A DNA stretch of 64,000 nt from Bacillota bacterium. Lineage in GTDB: Bacteria > Bacillota > Clostridia > TANB77 > CAG-465. How positions within the stretch are numbered: the stretch's first letter is position 1; each line of letters begins with the position of its first letter. The notes beneath the pieces were generated by a model, which worked only from the letters and a program-made list of their open reading frames with translations, was not told the DNA's origin and searched no databases. The stretch covers positions 1-64,000 of the forward strand of contig JAEWRE010000043.1 in NCBI GenBank assembly GCA_023460235.1. The letters run 5' to 3'. This document shows positions 42,994 to 52,386 of the stretch, piece after piece. A program made the translations under genes and the position numbers.

Positions 42994-43560
42994 ATGATAT
43001 ATATAGCTTTATTAAGAGGGGTAAATGTTGGAGGAAATAATAAAATTCAAATGCCTAAATTGAAAAAGTGCTTTGAAAATATCGGATTTAAAAATGTTAC
43101 CACATATATTAATAGTGGAAATGTTATTTTTGAAAGTGAAGAATTAAATAAAATGGGCATTATAGCTAAGTGCATTGATGTTATTGAAGCTGAATTTTGT
43201 GTCGCTGTAGATTTAGAAATTATAGGACTTAGTGAATTAGAATATGCTTTGAAAAATGCACCTGATTGGTGGGGTAGTGATGAGGACTCAAAACATAATG
43301 CTATATTTGTAATTGAACCTACCAAGCCAGAACAAATTATTAATGATATAGGAGAGATAAATCCAGAATATGAAAAGATATATGTTTGTGGCAGAGTTAT
43401 ATTTTGGAGTGCTAATATAAAAACATATTCACGAACAAGGTTATCTAAAATTGTTGGAAAAAGTTTATACAGAAGTATTACAATACGTAATTACAACACG
43501 ACAAAAAAATTACTAGAAATAGCGTTAAGTAAAGAGAATAGAGAAGGAGAAATATTATGA
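42994..43560 (+). CDS. DUF1697 family protein (188 aa)
   Basis: The start is the ATG at 42994 behind GAAAGG; an upstream TTG overlaps the site. MIYIALLRGVNVGGNNKI, ITYINSGNVIFES-like text and the C-terminal TRLSKIVGKSLYRSITIRNYNTTKKL are characteristic of DUF1697. Proteins of this family are small cytoplasmic alpha/beta proteins of unknown function. It overlaps the next gene by four bases (ATGA). Confidence 0.85.
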   Translation: MIYIALLRGVNVGGNNKIQMPKLKKCFENIGFKNVTTYINSGNVIFESEELNKMGIIAKCIDVIEAEFCVAVDLEIIGLSELEYALKNAPDWWGSDEDSKHNAIFVIEPTKPEQIINDIGEINPEYEKIYVCGRVIFWSANIKTYSRTRLSKIVGKSLYRSITIRNYNTTKKLLEIALSKENREGEIL

Positions 43561-44039
43561 GTTTTTCAGTTTTTGGTCTTATATTAGTAATTTTAATACT
43601 AATACCAAGTATAATATTTGGAGTGAAATATAGCCCTATAGATACACCTGCAAATATTGATAAAACATCTAATGTTTTTAAAATTATGGAGAAAATAGGG
43701 CAGATCGGATGTATAATTGTTTTACTATTTTTGGATGTAAAAGTTGAAGCAAGTATAAAATATTATTCTTTTTTAGTTATAATAATATTATTATATGTAC
43801 TATATTATTATTGTTGGATAAGATATGTACTTAATGGAAGACAGTATGTATTTCTTGGCAGTAAATTGTTATTTATTCCAATACCACTTGCAACAATACC
43901 ATCTTTAATATTTTTTATAACAGGCATATTTAATAATTCAATAATATTGGTTTTGCTAAGCATTATTTTTGCAATTTCACATATAAAAATTAGTTATGAT
44001 AATTACTTAGAAGCAAAAAAGGAAAAAAGCTTGAATTAG
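43557..44039 (+). CDS. Unknown polytopic membrane protein (160 aa)
   Basis: Coupled to the DUF1697 gene by a four-base overlap. About five hydrophobic segments; the arrangement (short soluble loop after helix 1, then helices at about 50-62, 68-88, 100-118, 122-143) recalls small DUF-type integral membrane proteins of Firmicutes but I cannot name a family. Its stop overlaps the asd stop on the other strand. Confidence 0.6.
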   Translation: MSFSVFGLILVILILIPSIIFGVKYSPIDTPANIDKTSNVFKIMEKIGQIGCIIVLLFLDVKVEASIKYYSFLVIIILLYVLYYYCWIRYVLNGRQYVFLGSKLLFIPIPLATIPSLIFFITGIFNNSIILVLLSIIFAISHIKISYDNYLEAKKEKSLN

Positions 44040-44053
44040 ATTTCAAGCTTTTT
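44024..44053. terminator. Bidirectional terminator inside two overlapping gene ends
   Basis: A 12-base perfect stem (44024-44035 with 44042-44053), AAAAAGCTTGAA core. The loop holds both stop codons, so the last codons of each gene also encode the hairpin. Confidence 0.88.
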
Positions 44054-45034
44054 GTTGACTAATATTTCAAGTATTTGTACTGCATTTGTAGCAGCACCTT
44101 TTCTTAAATTATCTCCAACTACCCACATATTTATTCCATTTTTAACACTAAAGTCCCTTCTTATTCTTCCAACAAAAATTTCATCTTTACCATCAACAAA
44201 TGTGTTTAAAGGATATATATTTCTAGTTATATCATCAAGCACAACTAAACCGTCTACTTTATTTAAATCTTGCTTTAATTCTTCAATATCAAATTCATTT
44301 TCCAACTCAACATTTATACTTTCTGCATGACAGTTAATAATTGGTACTCTTACTGCAGTTGCGGTTATAGGCAAGTCTGACAAATCTAGTATTTTTCTTG
44401 TTTCTTCAATCAGTTTCATTTCTTCTTTTGTATAACTATTTTCAAGAAATACATCAATTTGAGGAATACAATTATTATATATTTTATGTGGTAGTTTAGT
44501 TGGTTCTATACCACTTTCACTATTTCTTAAATCATTTATTCCTGTCATACCAGCACCAGATACAGCCTGATATGTAGAATATATAACTCTTTTTAATGTA
44601 TATTTATCTTGTAGTTTTTTTAGCGCAACAACAGCTTGTATAGTTGAGCAGTTTGGATTTGCTATTATTCCTTTATTCTCAAATATTTTATCAGCATTAA
44701 CTTCTGGAACTACAAGTGGTACATCTTCTTTCATCCTAAATGTACTACTGTTATCTATTACAATGCATCCATTATTTGCAGCTATTGGTGCAAATTTATT
44801 ACTTACACTTCCACCAGCAGAAAAAAGTGCATAATTAAATCTGTTATTATCAAAAGAATTCTCAGTTAATTCTTCAACTATATATTCCTTTCCTAAAAAA
44901 CTAATTTTTTTGCCTTTTGATTTACTAGATGCAAGAAGAACATAATTATCTATTGGTAAATTCTTCTCTTCTAGAATTTTTAAAAAAGTTGATCCAACAA
45001 GGCCTGTTGCACCAACAATTGCACAATTTATCAT
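44036..45034 (-). CDS. asd: Aspartate-semialdehyde dehydrogenase
   Basis: 332 residues. NADP-binding GATGLVG at 8-14; catalytic Cys129 in IANPNCST; substrate-binding region EPTKLPHKIYNNCIPQID and the His/Arg motifs of the family (INCHAES, GRIRRD). It makes aspartate semialdehyde for lysine, diaminopimelate, threonine and methionine. AGGTGA precedes the ATG. A weak promoter (TTGTAA, 16 bases, TAAAAT) lies upstream at 45073-45100. Confidence 0.95.
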   Translation of the reverse strand: MINCAIVGATGLVGSTFLKILEEKNLPIDNYVLLASSKSKGKKISFLGKEYIVEELTENSFDNNRFNYALFSAGGSVSNKFAPIAANNGCIVIDNSSTFRMKEDVPLVVPEVNADKIFENKGIIANPNCSTIQAVVALKKLQDKYTLKRVIYSTYQAVSGAGMTGINDLRNSESGIEPTKLPHKIYNNCIPQIDVFLENSYTKEEMKLIEETRKILDLSDLPITATAVRVPIINCHAESINVELENEFDIEELKQDLNKVDGLVVLDDITRNIYPLNTFVDGKDEIFVGRIRRDFSVKNGINMWVVGDNLRKGAATNAVQILEILVNKKLEI

Positions 45035-45072
45035 TAAATGTCACCTCAGTAAAATATATGGCGATAAATTTA

Positions 45073-45100
45073 ATTTTATGATATTTATTAACATTTACAA
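45073..45100 (-). promoter_or_regulatory. Possible promoter of asd
   Basis: On the minus strand TTGTAA (45095-45100), a 16-base spacer and TAAAAT (45073-45078), immediately after the upstream gene's terminator. Confidence 0.4.
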
Positions 45101-45133
45101 AAAAATGATGCGTTATCCTAAGATAACACATCA
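45098..45133 (-). terminator. Intrinsic terminator of the 246-aa gene
   Basis: On the minus strand TGATG-GTTATC pairs with GATAAC-CATCA around a four-base loop, with one C/A mismatch, then seven T. It overlaps the stop codon of the 246-aa gene. Confidence 0.85.
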
Positions 45134-45858
45134 CACAAATAAATAGATTTGGGTTTAAGATATAATTTTTCTGTATTGTGACCATATGTACAGTTATAAC
45201 ACAGATTTTGAGATTTTTCCATAATTTCCATTAGATTGACACGCTTAGATTCTTGATTTAAAAAGGTAACATTAACCATTCTTTTTCTGGCATCTTCAAA
45301 ACTTATAATTTCTTCTTTTGCATCGGTAATTATAAACTTTAAACCATCAGTTGGAGCTTGTGTTGTTAAAACTTTTGACAGTTCTGTTACAAGCTGTTCT
45401 GAATTTTCTTCTGAAAGAAGTCCTATTTTTATTGCTTTAAATACAAAATTCAATATAGTAGTATCTTCATTTGATAAATACATTGATGGTTCCAGAATCT
45501 TTGAGGATAATTTTTTTAATATATCAAGAACCTTAAATCCAAAATCTAGATTTATAGAACCATTTAAAATGCCATTAATAAGGCGCAAGGTACATAAATC
45601 GCAGTCGTACACATTTGAATCAAAGTAGATTCTTTCAATTAATGGAATAATATTTCTCACATGCTGTTCAGATTTAGACCTACATACTTTATTAAGTGGC
45701 TCAATTATAGGAATTTTTTTTTCAAAAGAATACCTTACAATTTTTCCCGTATATACGCCATCGTAGTTTGGATCTAAAGTTTTATCTATTAATGTAAACT
45801 TCCGATCATTTAAAGAGATTACTTTATAAGTACCACCACTACAAATAAATAATAGCAT
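45118..45858 (-). CDS. Unknown protein (246 aa)
   Basis: GGGAGG precedes the ATG. The N-terminal 50 residues look beta-rich (FICSGGTYKVISLNDRKFTLID); the middle is helical; the C-terminus has CYNCTYGH and a final CDVL. A DxCDLC motif (about 85-90) and CxxC suggest possible metal binding, but no family is recognised. The promoter is built like that of the 175-aa gene at 32289-32816, with an inverted repeat around it. Confidence 0.55.
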   Translation of the reverse strand: MLLFICSGGTYKVISLNDRKFTLIDKTLDPNYDGVYTGKIVRYSFEKKIPIIEPLNKVCRSKSEQHVRNIIPLIERIYFDSNVYDCDLCTLRLINGILNGSINLDFGFKVLDILKKLSSKILEPSMYLSNEDTTILNFVFKAIKIGLLSEENSEQLVTELSKVLTTQAPTDGLKFIITDAKEEIISFEDARKRMVNVTFLNQESKRVNLMEIMEKSQNLCYNCTYGHNTEKLYLKPKSIYLCDVLS

Positions 45859-45875
45859 AATTTTCCTCCCTTATT

Positions 45876-45941
45876 AAAAAAGATTTTATAATATAATAAC
45901 TAAATTACTAGAATTATATCATAAAATCTTTTTTATGTCAA
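45876..45941 (-). promoter_or_regulatory. Promoter embedded in a 14-base inverted repeat
   Basis: On the minus strand TTGACA (45936-45941), a 17-base spacer and TATAAT (45913-45918). Perfect 14-base arms lie at 45921-45934 (in the spacer) and 45876-45889 (in the leader, next to the ribosome binding site), 31 bases apart. Confidence 0.7.
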
Positions 45942-45946
45942 TTATC

Positions 45947-46546
45947 CTATGGATGTACTAAATTATATAGTACTTCTGGATTAATATATATATTAAATGA
46001 TGAAAATGCAAAATTTATAAAATATCCGACAACTATAAAAAGTGCAAGCCTTTTTGTTATATTTTGTGGTACAAAAGATATAATCTTTAATATGAATGGT
46101 TGCATGAAGAATATATAACAAGTTCCAAGAATTCCCCAACCAATTAATATTGGTACTGTTGTATAATCAAGTATTACAAGAAAACTTCCTCTATAATTCC
46201 ACATTTCTATGTTAAATACATACTTCAATAATAAACCACTTATTAATTCAAAAGCTCCCATAAATACTGCAGATGTAAAAAATGCATATGGAATATTTAC
46301 TTTACTTGGTTTTAAATTATAAAACAATAAGTAAAGTATTATAGCACCGAACCCATAGATTGAACAAAATGGGCCAAACAACATTCCACGATCTGAAAAT
46401 CTTCCAAATGTTGCATAAACGAAACAAACTTCAACTACCCATCCAATCATGGCACATATTAAAAAAATATACACCATCTCTACAAGTGATCTTTTTTTAT
46501 CTTCAACTTTTGCGAGTCTAGTCGTGTAAGTTGTAATTCTGTTCAT
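45947..46546 (-). CDS. Putative ABC transporter permease, CmpB/DUF1113 family (199 aa)
   Basis: The start is the ATG at 46546 with AGGAAG upstream; a GTG at 46555 overlaps that site. About five membrane segments. GWVVEVCFVYATFGRFSDRGMLFGPFCSIYGFGA is the family signature (GWxxE, NRG-like, GPxxxIYGxG). The biochemical role of this family is not established. It overlaps the end of the pseudouridine synthase gene by 29 bases, so they are one operon. Confidence 0.8.
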   Translation of the reverse strand: MNRITTYTTRLAKVEDKKRSLVEMVYIFLICAMIGWVVEVCFVYATFGRFSDRGMLFGPFCSIYGFGAIILYLLFYNLKPSKVNIPYAFFTSAVFMGAFELISGLLLKYVFNIEMWNYRGSFLVILDYTTVPILIGWGILGTCYIFFMQPFILKIISFVPQNITKRLALFIVVGYFINFAFSSFNIYINPEVLYNLVHP

Positions 46547-47474
46547 TAAAACCACTTCCTAACTTATTTAAATAATACGATTTTTCTAATTCAATAACTA
46601 TTTTATTCATATAATATAATTTCATATCCTCTTTGAAACTAAATTTATATTTATATGCAAATAATAATTGTTTAAATATTTTAAATTTCCTATTAATTTC
46701 ATTTTTTCCATACATTTGATCACCAATTATAGGGTGAGATATACTGGACATCTGAGCTCTAATTTGATGAGTTTTACCAGTATGAATTAAAACATTCAAT
46801 ACTGCATAATCATTTTTTAAATTACAATCTATTACTGAATACTCTGTAACTATCTTTTTACTATTTTTTACTTCATTATCATATATTTTAGAATATCCTG
46901 TTTTTGTGTCTTTTAAAATATATTTTTGAAGAATATCATTTTTCTTTTCAAAATTAGCACCAGATACATATGCAATATAATTTTTTTCAATGTATCCATT
47001 TTTAAAAGCCATATTTAATTCATTAAAAGATTCATCATTTAATGCAAATATAACAATTCCTGCAGTGTTTCTATCAAGTCTGTGACAAATTTTTGCATTC
47101 TGATATTTTTCTATAACAATATCATCTAATGTAGGTTCTAAAAATCCAGTTTTTTGGAAAAACTCATCTTCAGAAACATATTCATTATTTGAAAGAATAC
47201 CTTGCTTTTTAAATACTGCAAGTACATTATCATCTTTATAGATTACTTCTAAATTGTTATCAAGATTAAAAAGTATCTTGTCATCAATATATATAGTAAG
47301 TTTATCATGGTCATTTAAAAGTAAGTCTTTATTCGTTCTAATATTATTAATTTTTATATCTTTATTTCTTAATGCTTTATATAAATAATTTACTGACATA
47401 TTTGGAAATAAATCAGTTAAATATTTAGTTAATTTCATCTGCTTTTTACAATTTTCTACAAAAATTTCTCTCAT
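46518..47474 (-). CDS. RluA-family pseudouridine synthase (318 aa)
   Basis: An N-terminal S4-like RNA-binding region (about 14-65) and a catalytic domain with HRLDRNT at 131-137, where Asp134 is the catalytic residue; HTGKTHQIRAQ is the second family motif. It converts uridine to pseudouridine in rRNA or tRNA; the exact target is unknown. No ribosome binding site precedes the ATG: TATAAT ends only six bases before it, so the mRNA may be leaderless. Confidence 0.88.
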   Translation of the reverse strand: MREIFVENCKKQMKLTKYLTDLFPNMSVNYLYKALRNKDIKINNIRTNKDLLLNDHDKLTIYIDDKILFNLDNNLEVIYKDDNVLAVFKKQGILSNNEYVSEDEFFQKTGFLEPTLDDIVIEKYQNAKICHRLDRNTAGIVIFALNDESFNELNMAFKNGYIEKNYIAYVSGANFEKKNDILQKYILKDTKTGYSKIYDNEVKNSKKIVTEYSVIDCNLKNDYAVLNVLIHTGKTHQIRAQMSSISHPIIGDQMYGKNEINRKFKIFKQLLFAYKYKFSFKEDMKLYYMNKIVIELEKSYYLNKLGSGFNEQNYNLHD

Positions 47475-47480
47475 AAAATT

Positions 47481-47509
47481 ATTATAACCGTAATTTATGT
47501 AAAATGCAA
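47481..47509 (-). promoter_or_regulatory. Promoter of the pseudouridine synthase gene, leaderless type
   Basis: On the minus strand TTGCAT (47504-47509), a 17-base spacer and TATAAT (47481-47486). Transcription should begin at or next to the ATG at 47474. Confidence 0.7.
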
Positions 47510-47517
47510 TGTTTTTA

Positions 47518-47546
47518 TTGATTTTTCAAAAATTTTGTTATATAAT
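47518..47546 (+). promoter_or_regulatory. Promoter of pheST
   Basis: TTGATT at 47518-47523, a 17-base spacer and TATAAT at 47541-47546. The leader is under 40 bases, so there is no room for a T-box. Confidence 0.75.
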
Positions 47547-47582
47547 TAGCCATAAAATGACTTAAATTAAGGAGTGTTCATT

Positions 47583-48602
47583 GTGAAAGAAGAATTGGAA
47601 AAAATTAGGCTTGAATCTATAAAAGAATTAGATGAAATTAAAGATAAACAAGGACTAGATGAAGTAAGAGTGAAATATTTGGGTAAAAAAGGTTCACTTA
47701 CTTCTGTTCTTAAGACTTTAGGATCTTTAGAAGAAAGCGAGAGAAAAGAAATTGGAAAACTTGCAAATGAGATTAGAAGTGATATTGAAGAATATATTCA
47801 AAACAAACAAGAAAAATTAGAAAACTTAGAAATAGAAAATAAGATTAAAAACGAAAAAATCGATATATCAATATCAAAAGATGAAAAAAAATATGGACAT
47901 AAACATCCACTTACAATAGTTTTTGATGATATAAAAGAGATATTCCTTGGTATGGGATATTCAGTTGCAGAAGGACCAGAAATTGAAACTACTTTCTTTA
48001 ATTTTGATGCTCTAAATGCACCAGCTGATCATCCATCTCGTGATTTACAAGACACTATGTATATAACAGATAATATAATACTTAGAACACAGACTTCTCC
48101 AGTACAAGCAAGAACTATGCTAAAGGAAAAACCACCAATTAAAATAATTGCACCAGGTAGAGTATATAGATCTGATAGCGTGGATGCGACACATTCACCA
48201 ATGTTTCATCAAGTTGAAGGTTTAGTTGTAGATAAAAATATATCTATGTCTGATTTAAAGGGAACTTTAGAATTATTTTCAAAGAAGATGTTTGGCGAAG
48301 ATACTAAAATTAGACTTAGACCACATCATTTCCCATTTACTGAACCTAGCTGTGAAGTTGATGTTTCATGCTTTGTTTGCGGTGGAAAAGGTTGTAGAGT
48401 TTGTAAAGGTGAAGGTTGGATTGAGATACTTGGAGCAGGTCAAGTTCATCCAAATGTTTTAAAAGCGTGTAATATTGATCCAAATGAATATCAAGGTTTT
48501 GCATTTGGTGTTGGCGTTGAAAGAATAGCAATGATAAAATTTGGTATTAATGATATGAGATACATTTATGAAAATGATACTAGATTTTTAAATCAGTTTT
48601 AG
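47583..48602 (+). CDS. pheS: Phenylalanine-tRNA ligase alpha subunit
   Basis: The start is GTG at 47583 behind AAGGAGTG; an upstream GTG overlaps that site. 339 residues: N-terminal coiled coil, then class II catalytic core with GPEIETTFFNFDALNAPADHPSRD (motif 1 region), RTQTSPVQARTM and the C-terminal GFAFGVGVERIAMIKFGI (motif 3). It charges tRNA-Phe as an alpha2-beta2 tetramer with PheT, which follows after 14 bases. Confidence 0.97.
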   Translation: MKEELEKIRLESIKELDEIKDKQGLDEVRVKYLGKKGSLTSVLKTLGSLEESERKEIGKLANEIRSDIEEYIQNKQEKLENLEIENKIKNEKIDISISKDEKKYGHKHPLTIVFDDIKEIFLGMGYSVAEGPEIETTFFNFDALNAPADHPSRDLQDTMYITDNIILRTQTSPVQARTMLKEKPPIKIIAPGRVYRSDSVDATHSPMFHQVEGLVVDKNISMSDLKGTLELFSKKMFGEDTKIRLRPHHFPFTEPSCEVDVSCFVCGGKGCRVCKGEGWIEILGAGQVHPNVLKACNIDPNEYQGFAFGVGVERIAMIKFGINDMRYIYENDTRFLNQF

Positions 48603-48616
48603 GAGAGTGGTAAATA

Positions 48617-51010
48617 ATGGTTGTATCATTAAATTGGCTTAAGGAATATGTTGATTTAGAAGATAATATAGATATTCAAGAAATAGTAGATAAACTTACA
48701 ATGACTGGAAGCAAAGTTGAAACTTTTGAAACTTTTGGAGTTCCAACAAAAGAGGTTTATACAGGACTTGTAGAAAAAATAGAACCTCACGCAAGCAATG
48801 ATAAACTTAATATTTTGACTATAGATATTAGGTTTAGAAAAGTTATAGCTGTAGCAAAAATACCAGATATTGAAGTAGGGGATATAGTTCCTGTTGCACT
48901 TCCTGGTGCTAGAGTTATTGGAAAAGAGGTTAAAATATCAGATGTTGAAGGTATGAAATCTGAGTGTATGGTTTGTCATATTCTTGATTTAGGACTTGAT
49001 GGCAAAAGTATGCCATGGGTAAAACCATCTGGACTTATGGTATTTCCTAAAGATGTTGAAATAGGTATAGATATAAATAAAGTTCTTGGCCTTGGAGATT
49101 ATTTGATTGATTTTGAAATAACTCCAAATAGACCTGATTGTCTTTCAATTGAAGGTATAGCAAAAGAGCTTGCGGTTACATTTGGCAAAGAATGCAAAGA
49201 ATTATGGCAATATAAAGAGCATGATTTTATGCTTTCAGATAGTCTTAATGGTGTATCAGTTTCTATTGAAAGTGATAATTGTAAGAGATATACAATGAAT
49301 GTAGCAGAAAATATAAAAGTTAAGAGTTCACCATGTGATATGCAAGTTAAACTTATCAAATGTGGAATAAGACCAATAAATAATATAGTTGATGTTACAA
49401 ACTATGTTATGTTAGAAATAGGTCAACCTTTGCATGCATTTGATAAAAATAAAGTTAATAGTGATAAAATTGTAATAAGACAGTCAAAAGAGGATGAAGA
49501 AATTAAAACTTTAGATGGTACTCAAAGAGTTTTAGCTAAAAATGATTTAGTTATAACTGATGGAAAAATTCCTATTGCTATTGCAGGTGTTATGGGTGGA
49601 GAATTATCAAGTGTTGATGATAGTACAACAAGTGTAATATTTGAATCTGCTAGTTTTGTCAGAGGCAGTATACGTAATACATCAAAAAAACAAGTACTTA
49701 GAACAGATGCATCATCTCGTTATGAAAAAGGTTTACCATCAGAACTTACAATTCATGCAATGAATAGACTTGTAGAATTAATGAACACATTAAATTATGG
49801 AATAATTGTAAATAATATAATTGATGTCTATCCTAAATTACAAGAAAGTATTACTATAAATCTTAATTATGAAAAAATAAATAGAGTAATTGGAATAAAA
49901 ATATCAGAAAATGAAATTAATAAAATACTTGAAGATTTAGGCATAGAAGTAAAAGATAATGTTGCATATATACCATATTTTAGACAAGATCTAGAATTGC
50001 TTGAAGATCTAGCAGAAGAAGTTGCAAGAATATATGGATTTGAAAAGATACCTTCAACTCTACCTGATACTTCACTTACTATTGGTACTATGACATATGA
50101 ACAAAAAATAGAATCAAAGGTAAAAGAATTAGCGATTGCAAGCGGATTTGATGAGATTTATACTTATACATTTTTTAGTACAGATACATTAGAAAGAATG
50201 CGTAGTAATAGAAAAAATGATGCATTTAATCTTGTAAAAGTAAAAAATCCTTTAAGTAAAGATTTTGAATATATGAGAACAACAACTATGCCCCTTATGC
50301 TTGAAGCATTAGAGAGAAACTATACAAGAAAAAATGAAGATGTAAAATTATTTGAACTTGGAAAAGTATTTGTTGATGCAGATAATATATTAAAAGATGA
50401 ATTAGTTACAGAAAAATATGTACTTACATTTGGTATGTATGATGCTAAATCAAGTTTTTATTATATAAAAGCAGTTATGGAAAATGTATTAAATCACTTT
50501 AATATATTATCAGATAATTATGATATATCAAGAATTGATGATATGGAAGAATATCATCCAGGAATTAGTGCAAAGTTTTCTAAAGATGGTGAAGTTATAG
50601 CTGAATTTGGAAAGTTATCACCGATTGTTCAAAAAAGATATATATTACCTGAAAATACATATATTGCTAGTATATATTTTGATAAGATTATAAAATATGC
50701 AAATAAAGAATTAAAATTTGTTGAACTTCCAAAATATCCTGCAGTTGAAAGAGATTTAGCTTTTGTCGTATCAAAAGATATTCTTTCATTTGATATTATA
50801 AAAGAAATAAAGAGTGTGGAAAATGTGGAAAAAGTTACACTTTTTGATGTATATGAAGGAAAACAAATAGACGAAAATAAAAAGAGTATGGCATATAGAA
50901 TACTACTTAGATCAAATGAAAAAACACTTGGCGAAGAGGAAATATCAATTGCAATGGAAAAGATAATGGAAAGATTAAAATACGCTTTCTCTATAGAACT
51001 AAGAATCTAA
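48617..51010 (+). CDS. pheT: Phenylalanine-tRNA ligase beta subunit
   Basis: 797 residues: N-terminal tRNA-binding (EMAP-like) domain about 40-155, B3/B4 editing domain about 210-400, B5 domain (EDLAEEVARIYGFEKIPSTLP), a non-catalytic synthetase-like domain, and the C-terminal FDX-ACB anticodon-binding domain (about 700-797). Co-transcribed with pheS. A terminator follows. Confidence 0.97.
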   Translation: MVVSLNWLKEYVDLEDNIDIQEIVDKLTMTGSKVETFETFGVPTKEVYTGLVEKIEPHASNDKLNILTIDIRFRKVIAVAKIPDIEVGDIVPVALPGARVIGKEVKISDVEGMKSECMVCHILDLGLDGKSMPWVKPSGLMVFPKDVEIGIDINKVLGLGDYLIDFEITPNRPDCLSIEGIAKELAVTFGKECKELWQYKEHDFMLSDSLNGVSVSIESDNCKRYTMNVAENIKVKSSPCDMQVKLIKCGIRPINNIVDVTNYVMLEIGQPLHAFDKNKVNSDKIVIRQSKEDEEIKTLDGTQRVLAKNDLVITDGKIPIAIAGVMGGELSSVDDSTTSVIFESASFVRGSIRNTSKKQVLRTDASSRYEKGLPSELTIHAMNRLVELMNTLNYGIIVNNIIDVYPKLQESITINLNYEKINRVIGIKISENEINKILEDLGIEVKDNVAYIPYFRQDLELLEDLAEEVARIYGFEKIPSTLPDTSLTIGTMTYEQKIESKVKELAIASGFDEIYTYTFFSTDTLERMRSNRKNDAFNLVKVKNPLSKDFEYMRTTTMPLMLEALERNYTRKNEDVKLFELGKVFVDADNILKDELVTEKYVLTFGMYDAKSSFYYIKAVMENVLNHFNILSDNYDISRIDDMEEYHPGISAKFSKDGEVIAEFGKLSPIVQKRYILPENTYIASIYFDKIIKYANKELKFVELPKYPAVERDLAFVVSKDILSFDIIKEIKSVENVEKVTLFDVYEGKQIDENKKSMAYRILLRSNEKTLGEEEISIAMEKIMERLKYAFSIELRI

Positions 51011-51051
51011 AACATTGATTTTAAAGATAAATATAGATGAAACTATTAAAA

Positions 51052-51097
51052 TAAAAGAAATGAGAATAATTTTAAAATTATTTTTATTTCTTTTTTA
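51052..51097 (+). terminator. Intrinsic terminator of pheST
   Basis: Outer AAAAGAAAT/ATTTCTTTT arms and an inner AATAAT/ATTATT pairing, then T. Bases 51098-51207 have no clear promoter. Confidence 0.7.
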
Positions 51098-51207
51098 TAT
51101 TTTAAAATGATAGCAAAGAAAATGTTGAAAATATGGATTTATTGTAAAAAATATGATATAGTGATATTAATTTATCATGAAAGTATTAGTAGAGGAGATG
51201 AAGATAA

Positions 51208-52386
51208 TTGATATTTAAAAAAGATAAACTTTATATAGTTTTAATTTTAATAGTGGCTATATTAATCAGGATAATTGTAATTCCTATAAAAGGTCCAGAC
51301 TATAATTTATTTTTAAGTAATTGGTATAATGAAATTATTCAAAATGGTAAATTGAATTCACTTGGATTGCAAATAGGTAATTATACTCCACCATACATAT
51401 TATTTTTAACATTTGGGACATATTTAATTAGTAATTCACTATTATATATAAAAGTATTATCAGTTATCTTCGATATAATTTGTTCTATTTATGTTGCATT
51501 AATCGTATATCATTTTTGTAATAATAAATACAAAGCGTGTTTGGGATTTGCAATATCTTTTATAATTCCTGGAATAATTATAAATTCATCTGTATTAGGA
51601 CAATGTGATTCTATATATACAAGTTTTGTACTAATGTTTATATATTATATTTTAAAAGGAAAGATTAAGTTAGCCTGTTTCTTTTTTGGTATCGCTTTAT
51701 CATTTAAACTGCAAGCAATATTCGTGGCACCGGTATTGTTATATCTTATATTTGTTAAAAAAATGAAGATAGTAAATTTTTTATATGTTATAGTTGGTGT
51801 ATTTTTCTTTATGATACCATCTATGATATATGGTAAGAACATAATTGATATTATTAATATTTATACACAGCAAACAAAAGAATATGGCATGATAGTAAAA
51901 TCAGCCCCGAATATATATTCTTTAGTTTCATTAAATTATGTTAAAGTAAATCTAATAATAAAATATTTTTTAAGTTTGACTACAGTAATATTTTCAATCT
52001 TTATTGTGTTATATCCTACAAAGAAAAACAATAATTATAGCGATAAAATATTTTTTATTAATATCTTAATATTATCTTTAATAGTTCCATATTTACTTCC
52101 AGGTATGATGGATAGATATTTTTATATGGCAAATATATTCTTACTTATTAATATTTTCATAATGGATAAGAAAAATAAACTAATAATTATCTTTATGCTT
52201 GCAAACATTGCATATTTTGTACCTGTGCTAACAATAAATTTTTTAAGTGATGAAAGAACATTTTATTATTGTGAAAAAATAGGTGTGACAACTATATCCT
52301 CTGTGATAAATACTTATATAATTATTTATATGTGTTACTTATATAAAAATATAAATAACACATATAAAATGTTTGGCAATGAATAA
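51208..52386 (+). CDS. GT-C type membrane glycosyltransferase, PMT/Gpi18-like (392 aa)
   Basis: The start is TTG at 51208, ten bases after GAGGAG. Ten or so membrane segments. The first outside loop has GPDYNLFLSNWYNEI, the place where GT-C enzymes hold the catalytic Asp, and GQCDSIYTSFVLMFIYYILKGK follows, as in DUF2029/Gpi18-like transferases. Such enzymes use a lipid-phosphate sugar to glycosylate proteins or lipids outside the membrane. The acceptor is unknown; nearby surface appendages are plausible. The hairpin at 52385-52419 ends the unit. Confidence 0.7.
   Translation: MIFKKDKLYIVLILIVAILIRIIVIPIKGPDYNLFLSNWYNEIIQNGKLNSLGLQIGNYTPPYILFLTFGTYLISNSLLYIKVLSVIFDIICSIYVALIVYHFCNNKYKACLGFAISFIIPGIIINSSVLGQCDSIYTSFVLMFIYYILKGKIKLACFFFGIALSFKLQAIFVAPVLLYLIFVKKMKIVNFLYVIVGVFFFMIPSMIYGKNIIDIINIYTQQTKEYGMIVKSAPNIYSLVSLNYVKVNLIIKYFLSLTTVIFSIFIVLYPTKKNNNYSDKIFFINILILSLIVPYLLPGMMDRYFYMANIFLLINIFIMDKKNKLIIIFMLANIAYFVPVLTINFLSDERTFYYCEKIGVTTISSVINTYIIIYMCYLYKNINNTYKMFGNE

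Noticed and set aside
47546..47583. A T-box leader for pheST
   Set aside because: The promoter leaves under 40 bases of leader, with no specifier stem, AGGGTGG-type box or terminator.
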